DNA of 6,706 nt from Lachnospiraceae bacterium (GTDB taxonomy: Bacteria; Bacillota; Clostridia; Lachnospirales; Lachnospiraceae). Both the position numbers and the translations under genes were made by a program. Shown one piece after another: positions 1 through 6,706 of this stretch. Where the stretch lies: positions 1-6,706 of the forward strand of contig JAIKXK010000400.1 in NCBI GenBank assembly GCA_024684155.1, given 5' to 3'. The notes under the pieces are model-generated. The model saw only the letters and a list, made by a program, of their open reading frames with translations, was not told where the DNA came from and searched no databases. Position 1 is the stretch's first letter, and the number at the start of each line of letters is the position of its first letter.

Positions 1-151
1 GATTCCATACCGCTACAATTTCATTTGTATTTCCTTTTACCAGTTCCTTTGCGGTACTATGTGCTATTCCTCCGCATCCGATATATGCCCAACCAAATTT
101 TTCATAATTATTTCCTCCATTCTTTTTGCCACCGGATGAACGGCTTTTCAT
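1..151 (-). CDS. Gfo/Idh/MocA-family oxidoreductase, N-terminal fragment (start region possibly frameshifted)
   Basis: Members of this family are cytoplasmic NAD(P)-dependent dehydrogenases acting on sugars, inositols or sugar derivatives. The frame running off the left edge reads FGWAYIGCGGIAHSTAKELV followed by NEIVAVWN. This is the first beta-alpha-beta unit of a Rossmann fold with the GCGGIA dinucleotide-binding loop, typical of the family's extreme N-terminus. The frame is open back to an ATG at 151 that overlaps the GH43 stop codon, which would add about 18 atypical residues rich in Lys, Gly, Ser and Asn; a GAGG lies 9 bases upstream of it. The better-placed ATG at 105 leads in its own frame to a stop after 13 codons. 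One extra A in the five-A run at 98-102 would give MKKFGWAYIGCGG from that ATG. The family call is strong even though only about 35 diagnostic residues are visible; substrate and intactness are unknown. Confidence 0.78.
   Translation of the reverse strand, partial: MKSRSSGGKKNGGNNYEKFGWAYIGCGGIAHSTAKELVKGNTNEIVAVWN
114..118 (-). promoter_or_regulatory. Strong Shine-Dalgarno site before the oxidoreductase
   Basis: GGAGG sits 8 bases upstream of the ATG at 105. This is the best ribosome site in the window and marks the probable ancestral start of the oxidoreductase, yet that ATG is out of frame with the Rossmann motif as the sequence stands. Confidence 0.75.
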
Positions 152-1674
152 CAAACTCGACCTCTTTCTTTTAATTCAATCTCCAATAATTCTACCTCTT
201 TCTCACCTTGATAATTCAAGTATAACGGCGTTATTCCAACCGTGTTTTTCACCGAAAAGATATAATCTGTCCATTGCGTATGTTCCGAAATATGAACACT
301 TCCTATACAACAAGACTCATCTTTCTTCATTACCGTGTACGCACTCATCTTTCCAACTGCTTTTCCTCGAATACGTAGCCGAATTTTTTCCAAGTTTTTA
401 AAATCAAAATACTTATACCCAATCCATGTGCCATTGGTAATCTCTTTTATATACTGCTGTCCATCACCGCTTCCCACGTGTGGCAGAGCCTCCTTCAGTT
501 TTTTATTACTACCATGGGGCATATGTCCATTTGTCAGATTACAACAGATTGCTGCAGGATATGTACCCTCTCCAGGCAATACATCTCCACTTAATCCAGC
601 AGACGTGATTTCTACCTGAGCAATACTTCCGTCCTGCGCGATTTGGATTTTTTCAGCGCATCCTTGTCGACTATAATCTGATTTATGAGTTAGGCGATGA
701 TAAAAGACATACCACTGACCATTGATACATTCTATACTTCCATGCGTAGTTCCAGTCATATTTAATCTGTCCTTTGCCGCTCTTCCTGCGAAGCCAATAT
801 CCCCATTGGAAACAATAATTCCACCATAAGAGAAATCGCGATCAGGATAAGAGCTTGTGGCATAACACAATTCATGATTATTCAGGGAAGAATAGATAAA
901 ATAATATGTTTTTCCAATTTTTCGGATAGAACTACCCTCAAAAAAACCATGGCCTTCTTTTGTATTAAACTTCGTGTTTTTACGGTGCAAAGGTAGAATT
1001 CGAACGGGTGATGTTTTTAGTGTCATCATATCATTGCAAAGTTCCATATGATGAGGGCCATAAACCGCATCCCCTTTTTTTCTCAATTCCTTGATATGTT
1101 CTTTACTCTTTCCAAAAATAATTGACTCCGTCCTATCCAATATTCCATTGCTAAAAATGTTCCTTTTTTCTACAATAGGATACCAAGTTCCGGAATACAA
1201 ACGTATTACTCCATCATCATTTATAACTGCAGGATCAAAATTTGCATATGTCATAAAAGGAGTTCCATCCGAGTTTTTAACCACTCCCAAATACTCGTAT
1301 TTTCCATCCGGTGTATCGCACACGGCCACTGAAATTGGATTTCCATATCCTCCCTTTCCAAAATCTCCCGCCATACAATAATACAGGTAAAACTTTCCGT
1401 CATTTCCCATCACAACATCAGGAGCATACATGGCATTTAATCCATCCGGATTATATAGTGGATCATTTTTTGCCTCATAACTGATGCCCGGACAACTCCA
1501 ATCACATAAATTATCCAGTGGTGCTGACCAAAATGTGTATGGCTCACTGCAAAACGTAGTTCCATTTTCCCTATCATGGGATCCAAATACATATATCCTA
1601 TCACCAAATACATGAGGCTCACCATCCGGAATATAAACATCCAATGGCAAGTACGGATTCATAGCTACTTTCAC
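151..1674 (-). CDS. GH43 glycoside hydrolase with C-terminal CBM6-like beta-sandwich
   Basis: This is a GH43 enzyme, probably an exo-acting arabinofuranosidase, xylosidase or galactosidase working in the cytoplasm on imported oligosaccharides. The 507-residue product opens with NPYLPLDVYIPDGEPHVFGD. Asp17 of PDGEP is the expected catalytic base, Asp147 in NFDPAV the pKa-modulating residue, and Glu246 in GFFEGSS the general acid. TTHGSIE holds His311, the usual propeller-centre histidine. The propeller occupies about 10-360. Residues from about 400 to the end (WIGYKYFDF, IRLRIRG, ending in alternating hydrophobic strands) look like the carbohydrate-binding beta-sandwich commonly fused to these enzymes. 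There is no signal peptide. The GTG start is favoured by its ribosome site; an ATG four codons later (1662) would give MNPYLP, the way many homologues begin. It starts two bases after the GH78 stop and its TGA overlaps a downstream ATG (TGATG). The family is certain and the sugar specificity is not. Confidence 0.92.
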   Translation of the reverse strand: MKVAMNPYLPLDVYIPDGEPHVFGDRIYVFGSHDRENGTTFCSEPYTFWSAPLDNLCDWSCPGISYEAKNDPLYNPDGLNAMYAPDVVMGNDGKFYLYYCMAGDFGKGGYGNPISVAVCDTPDGKYEYLGVVKNSDGTPFMTYANFDPAVINDDGVIRLYSGTWYPIVEKRNIFSNGILDRTESIIFGKSKEHIKELRKKGDAVYGPHHMELCNDMMTLKTSPVRILPLHRKNTKFNTKEGHGFFEGSSIRKIGKTYYFIYSSLNNHELCYATSSYPDRDFSYGGIIVSNGDIGFAGRAAKDRLNMTGTTHGSIECINGQWYVFYHRLTHKSDYSRQGCAEKIQIAQDGSIAQVEITSAGLSGDVLPGEGTYPAAICCNLTNGHMPHGSNKKLKEALPHVGSGDGQQYIKEITNGTWIGYKYFDFKNLEKIRLRIRGKAVGKMSAYTVMKKDESCCIGSVHISEHTQWTDYIFSVKNTVGITPLYLNYQGEKEVELLEIELKERGRV

Positions 1675-1676
1675 TT

Positions 1677-4229
1677 TTACTTCTCCTCTAACATTATTTC
1701 TGCTGTAGTATTTTCCGGAATGGAAATATCATAATAGTATTTCCCATTCTCTAGTTTCCAACTACATTTTACTACTCCATAAGGCGATTCATATACACAA
1801 GACGCATTCTTCAACGTACCCCCGGGGATAGGATGAATCACAAAATGATTTTCCCCTTCTACATGAATCCCGCAAACCGTATCAAACAAAAAACTACACA
1901 TTGCTCCCGGAGAGTAATGATTCATAGAACCTATTAATGGGTGATCTTGTTCATCATACATACGATATTTTTCCCATATCGTTGTAGCTCCACCATCAAC
2001 CATAGCAAGCCATCCTGGCGCTTGCTCATTTTCCATTAATTTATAAGCGGTGTCTATATATCCAAATTTAGTTAGCACATGCAACACATAAGGAGTCGAC
2101 AAGAATCCGGTACCAACCGTGTAATTACGCTGAATTACATTCTCATTTAATTCTTTCGCAACATTTTTTACATCTGTTTCAGATAACAGTCCCAACGCCA
2201 ATGCCCGCACCAACGGAGATTGGCGAGGTGCTTTTATTTTTCCATTTTCCACAAAATAAAAATTATATGCCTCTTTTGTTTTTTTGGAAAAATCCTCACA
2301 CTGTTCTGCTTCTTCCTTCTTTCCAATATAAAATAACATTTCGGCAAGGAGTTCCATTGAATAGTGCGTATATGCTGTTGCAATCTCCGGTTTTGGCAAA
2401 TTCATCTCTTTAATAGAATCGATATCTGGTTCCAGCCACTCTCCCCAATGATTGCCACTTTCAAATATATACTTTTCATATTCTGATTTTTCCACATAAT
2501 GAGGTGCATATTGCTTCCGTACAGGCGACATTAAAATTAATTTTTTTAAAAACTTATCATGGCATGCATGAATCACATACTCCTTCCAACCATGCATCAA
2601 ACTATAGTTTTCATAAATAAATCTATCATCTCCATATAGTTTCCAAAGAGTATAGGGAATGATTACTGCTGCATCTGCCCATCCTGCTGATCCACTCATC
2701 CCCTCTTTATGCTGATACTTATGCGCACTAGGGGAAACATTTGCAACACGACCGTCGTCTCTCTGACAGTCTTTTACATCTACAAGCCATTTTCGAAAGA
2801 ACGCCGCCGTATCCGTTATGTAACTCGCAGTTGAAAGAAATACTTGTGCATCTCCATCCCATCCGCTTTTTTCTCGCTGTGGACAATCTGTTGGAATATC
2901 CACAAAATTGCTTTTTAAACTCCATACTGTATTCCGATAAAACTGATTGAGTTTTTCATTTGAACAAAAAAAGTCTCCTTGAATAGACAAATCACTGTAC
3001 ACTGCTATAGCTTCAAAGTCATTTGGATTCACTTCTTCCAAACCCTCAACCAAAGCATAACGAAAACCGGAATAAAAAAACTCTGGATGGAACTCATCTT
3101 CTTTTCCGGAACAGGTAAATATAATTTCCTGTTTTGCAGCTATTTCTTTCTCGTTTTTACGTAACGTTGTATCCGAAAACTCTTCATGATCCAAACACTC
3201 TCCCATCCGAAGAGTGATTACTTGTCCCTTTTTTCCTCTTATTTTAAAAGCAATATACCCTGCCATATTCTGACCAAAATCAAGAATTTTATTTCCGGAT
3301 GGACTAACCAAAAGCTTTGGCACAAAATGCTCATGCTCCAGAATCATCTGATTTTTAGCTGCTGTCGGCCAAATATCATGTTTTGTAAGCGTTGCATTTT
3401 CCCGATAGCTTGGAATCATATTTGAATCATAGACTTCTCCATCTTTTAAATCCGCATAGCGAATAGGCCCATCCTGACACCATAAAAAACTGTCATCTGA
3501 GTCTATAACCTCTCTTGTTCCATCCGTATAGTTTATTTCCAACTGCAACAATAATTTTCTTTGTGTACCAAAACGATGTGAGACATTTAAGAATCCTAGT
3601 TTTCCTAGGTACCAACCATCACCAACAGAGACATCCAACGTGTTTTTTTCATTTAACAATGATGTCACATCATAGGTTTGATAGTATAATCGCTGTCCAT
3701 ACTCCGTTGTTCCCGGAGCCAGCACTCCTGGAAGTCTCCTTTGATTAAGAACCACCTTATATACGCCGCAGGCAGTTGCATATAATCTAGCTTTTTTCAC
3801 CGTTTTTTTCGCCACAAATTCCTTGCGGAACTCATCAACAGGATAACGTCTTTTCCTAGACATTTTGTGTCCCGTAATCCACTGTGCAGTCCAATCCTCT
3901 TTGCCCAAAAGTCCCATTTCAAAAACTGCTGAATCAGAGCTTTCTTCTATTCCATCCTGGTTCCATACAATTACGCTCCAAACAACTCGTGTTCTGGATA
4001 AAAGTCCATGTTTTTCCCATACATAATTCATAGAAGATGACTGTACTTTTTTCGTATCAAGCAAAACCTTCTCAGTATCTGCGTCTTTTGCCACTAACTG
4101 AAAAGCGCATTGTTTATCATTTGCTATACTTTTACCCGAAGATGCATAACACCATGTAAATCGTAAATGTTTGTCATCAATCCCCAATGGATTTGTCCTA
4201 TAGTTCACCTTAAGATTTATTGCTTTCAT
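1677..4229 (-). CDS. GH78 alpha-L-rhamnosidase, complete
   Basis: The enzyme is an inverting exo-hydrolase that removes terminal alpha-L-rhamnose from oligosaccharides or glycosides. The 850-residue product shows the usual GH78 order: an N-terminal Fn3-like domain (about 5-105), a rhamnosidase N domain (about 140-290), a concanavalin-like domain with LDFGQNMAGY (316-325), the (alpha/alpha)6 catalytic barrel (about 415-745), and a C-terminal beta domain (about 750-835). The catalytic signature TDCPQREKSGWDGD gives Asp448, Glu453 and Asp460, with the same spacing as Asp567/Glu572/Asp579 of Bacillus RhaB. Glu753 in GGATTIWEKY corresponds to its catalytic base Glu841, and His771 lies in NHYSPGA. 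All key residues are present, so the enzyme should be active. There is no signal peptide, which points to the cytoplasm. The ATG start sits one base after the symporter stop; the nearest ribosome site, AGGTGG at 4242-4247, is 12 bases away, so translation may be coupled. The stop is TAA, two bases before the next gene. Confidence 0.95.
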   Translation of the reverse strand: MKAINLKVNYRTNPLGIDDKHLRFTWCYASSGKSIANDKQCAFQLVAKDADTEKVLLDTKKVQSSSMNYVWEKHGLLSRTRVVWSVIVWNQDGIEESSDSAVFEMGLLGKEDWTAQWITGHKMSRKRRYPVDEFRKEFVAKKTVKKARLYATACGVYKVVLNQRRLPGVLAPGTTEYGQRLYYQTYDVTSLLNEKNTLDVSVGDGWYLGKLGFLNVSHRFGTQRKLLLQLEINYTDGTREVIDSDDSFLWCQDGPIRYADLKDGEVYDSNMIPSYRENATLTKHDIWPTAAKNQMILEHEHFVPKLLVSPSGNKILDFGQNMAGYIAFKIRGKKGQVITLRMGECLDHEEFSDTTLRKNEKEIAAKQEIIFTCSGKEDEFHPEFFYSGFRYALVEGLEEVNPNDFEAIAVYSDLSIQGDFFCSNEKLNQFYRNTVWSLKSNFVDIPTDCPQREKSGWDGDAQVFLSTASYITDTAAFFRKWLVDVKDCQRDDGRVANVSPSAHKYQHKEGMSGSAGWADAAVIIPYTLWKLYGDDRFIYENYSLMHGWKEYVIHACHDKFLKKLILMSPVRKQYAPHYVEKSEYEKYIFESGNHWGEWLEPDIDSIKEMNLPKPEIATAYTHYSMELLAEMLFYIGKKEEAEQCEDFSKKTKEAYNFYFVENGKIKAPRQSPLVRALALGLLSETDVKNVAKELNENVIQRNYTVGTGFLSTPYVLHVLTKFGYIDTAYKLMENEQAPGWLAMVDGGATTIWEKYRMYDEQDHPLIGSMNHYSPGAMCSFLFDTVCGIHVEGENHFVIHPIPGGTLKNASCVYESPYGVVKCSWKLENGKYYYDISIPENTTAEIMLEEK
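1683..1687 (-). promoter_or_regulatory. Shine-Dalgarno site of the second GH43 gene
   Basis: AGGAG lies inside the last codons of the GH78 gene, 8 bases upstream of the GTG at 1674. It supports the GTG start over the in-frame ATG at 1662, which would be 20 bases away. Confidence 0.7.
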
Positions 4230-4230
4230 A

Positions 4231-5709
4231 CTACTTTGTTTCCACCTTTGCCTGTCGAATTTCTAATGCTTCTCGAATTTCTTTTTCTCGTTTTTCATAG
4301 TCAAAGAAAATACAAACCACCAAAACTACAATTGCCATTACTGCATATCCACCATAATATGCAAATAGAATCCAATTGTTGACCACATCAGGCTGAACCG
4401 CTACATAGGGATCAAAACCTCGATTATATAATACCGTTTCATACAAAGCGGAAAACGGTGACATTACAGCTGTATAAATAGCACCTACAATACCATTTGC
4501 CATCGTTCCTTCAGGGCGGAAGTTATAACGATATTCAATATCATCCCCTGCCTGTTGAGAAAACACGCCATACATATTTGTTACAGCAAAGATTCCCAAA
4601 CTAAATAACAGTCCACCTCCACAGGCAAATCCAAAGTTTGTAGGATTAATCATACAAACGCCTACCCCTATTAATACTACGAAACTTGAAGCCATCATTA
4701 TTTTACGTGCGCTAAATTTTTTCGTAAGCGCCGGAATCAAGATTGCACCTATCGCCATCGGTTGCATAGCAATAATAAGATAAAGCATTGCAATACCGTT
4801 CTTATCATTTGCTCCTAAAATATACTGACAAAAATAGGTTCTACTATTAGCACCCTGTAAGTACGAAAAAAACAACCCTCCCATACCCACAATTACTGAC
4901 ATAATATAGTATTTGTTGGTAATAATATTTTTAAGTTGCTGAAACACAGGAATACTAGCAGAAGTCTTTCCCTCTAAAATAATCAAATTGCTTTCAGTAA
5001 TACGTTCTCTGGTATAAAAATACTCCAAAAATGATGCACCTACTGCTATCACTGCCGGAATTGCCACAAAAAGTCTCCAAATATTTCCCGTCATATCATT
5101 TACTAAAAATGCATAGTACAACCATCCCTGTACCACCAAAGCAACAAAAATTCCCGGAATCATACTATCCACAGCAGAACGCATCGTTGTCAAAAAGTTT
5201 CGGTCTTTTACATTTCGGGTACTTACTGATACTACTTGGCCTCTTAAACTAAACATAGTTGTTGCAAAACCAATATAAATTATATTTGTAAAATATAACC
5301 ATATCAGCTGACCTTTCGTGCCATCCGCAAAGGGACTGCAAAACATTGCAATACCGGTAAATGCCATAAGTAAAGTTCCAATTAATACGTAAGGTCTAAA
5401 ACGACCCGCCTTGGACACGGTTCTTTCAATGATATAATTCATGATGAATCCAAAGAGAATGCCTATTATACTGGAACTTGTTTGAATTCCCATGTATGTA
5501 CCTGTCCCAAACAAAGAATCTATTGGTCTAGCTGACAAATAAAACATTTCCCTTAAAGATGTCACCATACTTACATAAACCATAACGAATCCAGGTCCCA
5601 AAGCATAACCAAAAACCTTCTCTCCACGAGATAATTCATCGGTTTTAACTTTTGTTTGCATGAAGCTTTTATCAAATAGCCCGCCTCTTAAAAACATTTT
5701 TTCTTTCAC
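4231..5709 (-). CDS. GPH-family sugar:cation symporter (MFS_2 type)
   Basis: This is an integral membrane secondary transporter that probably imports a glycoside or oligosaccharide with H+ or Na+ for the cytoplasmic hydrolases encoded next to it. The 492-residue product has about twelve hydrophobic segments, at roughly 33-51, 70-94, 106-126, 134-154, 182-203, 211-231, 267-286, 305-327, 337-354, 358-380, 403-423 and 446-469. The GRFRPYV motif at 102-108, after the second to third helix region, matches the GPH signature (usually KxGxFRPW/Y). DIEYRYNFRPEG at 390-401 matches the conserved acidic/Arg-Glu-Gly stretch before helix 11. The length is typical of the family (450-500). The start is a GTG chosen for its AAGGAG site 8 bases upstream; an ATG four codons in is the alternative. 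It is followed by the GH78 gene after a single base, indicating one transcript. The family is clear, but the transported sugar cannot be read from the sequence. Confidence 0.9.
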   Translation of the reverse strand: MKEKMFLRGGLFDKSFMQTKVKTDELSRGEKVFGYALGPGFVMVYVSMVTSLREMFYLSARPIDSLFGTGTYMGIQTSSSIIGILFGFIMNYIIERTVSKAGRFRPYVLIGTLLMAFTGIAMFCSPFADGTKGQLIWLYFTNIIYIGFATTMFSLRGQVVSVSTRNVKDRNFLTTMRSAVDSMIPGIFVALVVQGWLYYAFLVNDMTGNIWRLFVAIPAVIAVGASFLEYFYTRERITESNLIILEGKTSASIPVFQQLKNIITNKYYIMSVIVGMGGLFFSYLQGANSRTYFCQYILGANDKNGIAMLYLIIAMQPMAIGAILIPALTKKFSARKIMMASSFVVLIGVGVCMINPTNFGFACGGGLLFSLGIFAVTNMYGVFSQQAGDDIEYRYNFRPEGTMANGIVGAIYTAVMSPFSALYETVLYNRGFDPYVAVQPDVVNNWILFAYYGGYAVMAIVVLVVCIFFDYEKREKEIREALEIRQAKVETK

Positions 5710-5717
5710 TTTTCCTT

Positions 5718-5723
5718 CTCCTT
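5718..5723 (-). promoter_or_regulatory. Shine-Dalgarno site of the symporter gene
   Basis: AAGGAG lies 8 bases upstream of the GTG at 5709. This spacing selects the GTG over the in-frame ATG at 5697, which has only a weaker AAGG further upstream. It lies in the 63-base gap after the first GH43 gene, where no convincing promoter or terminator is visible. Confidence 0.7.
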
Positions 5724-5772
5724 TTTATTTCCCCAAACTATTGTTTTTGTGAATACAACGAACAATGTTGTT

Positions 5773-6706
5773 TTAAATCATCCACTCTTTCTTCCAGCGA
5801 ATAACCGGCTTGTCCTCTTCCCAATCCATAGGTAGCCATACATATCTTGAAATAGATGTGTTTTCTTTTCGAGGTGTTTCCACACCAGGAAGATCATGTA
5901 CTTCCTTTGGCGACAAATCCAGCTTATAATCCGCAAAATGTCGTTCCATTCCAGAGACAATCTGCTTGGACAGGAAATTTGTATACCACTGGGGCTTCCA
6001 TCTGTCAGCACAGGCCACATACTGCCCCGTCTCCGGGATTTGAATCACAGAAGTTACCTGGGAGGAAAAACTATTCTGATGTTTGTCTCCTACAAAGGGA
6101 TTTCCCAAATCCTCATAGTCTCCATGAGGGTCTTTAAATCTGCAGACTTTTGATTCATTGGGGAAATAACCTGTGGTTCCACTGGTAATTAAATAACGAT
6201 AGCCACCATGTTCAAAATAAGTAGGAGCCTCTCTGGTATAAGGCGGAATCAATCCATCATAATGTACAGAGTACTCCTCTGTCACCTCCGTATAATCCTC
6301 CGATAAAGTGGCGCAAATCATCTGAAAATGAGGACGTTCAAACCAGATATATGCCTTTCCGTCTTCATCAGCATGAAGACAAAAATCACCGGAATCCATA
6401 TTCAGTGGTTTGTATACCTTATGCACCATTTCATAGGGGCCCTCAAAGTTATCCGCTGTCATAATGGTCATAAACTGACTCACATCATCTGCCATGACTT
6501 TCAACCATGCCACATACTTTCTTGTTTTTTTGCAGTACAAAATATGCGGTCGGTCCACACAATAGGTAGGATGCAGGGGATTTTTTAAATCATTGGGAGT
6601 AGGAGGAATGATAAGCCCCCTATCCTCCCAGTTATAAAAATCTTTGGAAGTATAAAGTCGCACACCCCAGTGCCAAATCTTTCCCTTCCCATCTGTCTTT
6701 TCTTTG
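5773..6706 (-). CDS. GH43 glycosidase, exo-beta-1,3-galactanase-like (5' end beyond the window)
   Basis: This is a five-bladed beta-propeller glycosidase of family GH43, probably releasing galactose or a related sugar from the non-reducing end of a beta-linked chain. The frame stays open to the right edge and reads KIWHWGVRLYTSKDFYNWED there, so the GTG at 6663 is an internal valine codon and not a start. Counting from that codon as residue 1, the visible landmarks are VDRPH (D37), DSGDF near 90, TREAPTYF with Glu145 as the likely general acid, SFSSQVTSV with Gln202, ADRW (D220) and a terminal SRYVWLP. The Glu145-Gln202 spacing of 57 resembles the Glu208/Gln263 pair known from the fungal exo-beta-1,3-galactanase Pc1,3Gal43A. 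These features suggest subfamily GH43_24 or a close relative; I recalled this rather than aligned it. The missing N-terminus means a signal peptide cannot be judged. The stop is TAA, 63 bases before the symporter gene. Family assignment is firm; substrate is uncertain. Confidence 0.86.
   Translation of the reverse strand, partial: KEKTDGKGKIWHWGVRLYTSKDFYNWEDRGLIIPPTPNDLKNPLHPTYCVDRPHILYCKKTRKYVAWLKVMADDVSQFMTIMTADNFEGPYEMVHKVYKPLNMDSGDFCLHADEDGKAYIWFERPHFQMICATLSEDYTEVTEEYSVHYDGLIPPYTREAPTYFEHGGYRYLITSGTTGYFPNESKVCRFKDPHGDYEDLGNPFVGDKHQNSFSSQVTSVIQIPETGQYVACADRWKPQWYTNFLSKQIVSGMERHFADYKLDLSPKEVHDLPGVETPRKENTSISRYVWLPMDWEEDKPVIRWKKEWMI

Noticed and set aside
63..105. A 13-codon peptide from the ATG at 105 as a real leader peptide
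   Set aside because: It has no attenuator-like hairpin or repeated codons, and it overlaps the Rossmann-coding frame. A one-base slip in the oxidoreductase gene explains it better.
126..619. Plus-strand open frames opposite the second GH43 gene
   Set aside because: They have no recognisable domain and lie antisense to a gene with clear catalytic motifs; their composition fits reverse-strand shadows.
2201..3748. Several plus-strand open frames of 60-80 codons opposite the GH78 gene
   Set aside because: They are short, lack family features, and are fully explained by the antisense strand of a conserved enzyme.
5710..5772. Possible promoter or terminator in the 63-base gap, including a short AACA-T-TGTT palindrome near 5762-5770
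   Set aside because: The palindrome arms are only four bases and no GC-rich stem followed by a T run is present. TTGTTC with a poorly matching -10 element is no better than chance in AT-rich DNA.
5778..6588. Overlapping frames on both strands within the first GH43 gene
   Set aside because: The GH43 frame carries all the conserved motifs and runs uninterrupted to the window edge; the others show none.
6661..6663. GTG at 6663 as the start of the first GH43 gene
   Set aside because: The same frame continues upstream with typical GH43 sequence (KIWHWG) and no stop to the right edge, so the gene is truncated by the window.

Overview
The window is an AT-rich stretch in which every gene lies on the minus strand. 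It looks like an interior piece of a carbohydrate-utilisation operon from a Gram-positive gut-type Firmicute, most likely Lachnospiraceae or a related Clostridia. The reasons are the strong GGAGG/AGGAG ribosome binding sites with 8-base spacers, the use of GTG starts, the near-zero gaps between genes, a GPH-type sugar symporter instead of SusC/SusD, and the absence of signal peptides on the two complete hydrolases. The taxon is an inference; no marker gene is present.

In the direction of transcription (right to left), the layout is as follows. (1) Positions 6706-5773 hold the 3' part of a GH43 glycosidase resembling exo-beta-1,3-galactanases; its N-terminus lies beyond the right edge. (2) After a 63-base gap, positions 5709-4231 encode a 12-helix sugar:cation symporter of the GPH family. 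(3) One base later, positions 4229-1677 encode a complete GH78 alpha-L-rhamnosidase. (4) Two bases later, positions 1674-151 encode a second GH43 enzyme with a C-terminal beta-sandwich. (5) At the left edge is the N-terminal part of a Gfo/Idh/MocA-family NAD(P)-dependent oxidoreductase.

A working model is that the symporter imports an oligosaccharide released from a plant polymer such as a rhamnose-capped arabinogalactan or a pectin side chain. The GH78 and GH43 enzymes then remove rhamnose and arabinose, xylose or galactose units in the cytoplasm, and the oxidoreductase acts on a released sugar or glycoside. The substrate is inferred from family membership only.

The most noteworthy detail is the start of the oxidoreductase. 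The ATG with an excellent ribosome binding site (position 105) is out of frame with the Rossmann motif by one base, at a run of five A residues. A second ATG overlapping the previous stop codon (position 151) is in frame. This is either a one-base deletion, a sequencing error, or a real coupled upstream start. The rest of the window looks like an ordinary, well-conserved glycan locus, and I see no mobile element, CRISPR array, RNA gene or clear terminator. No gene-free stretch exceeds 300 bases.
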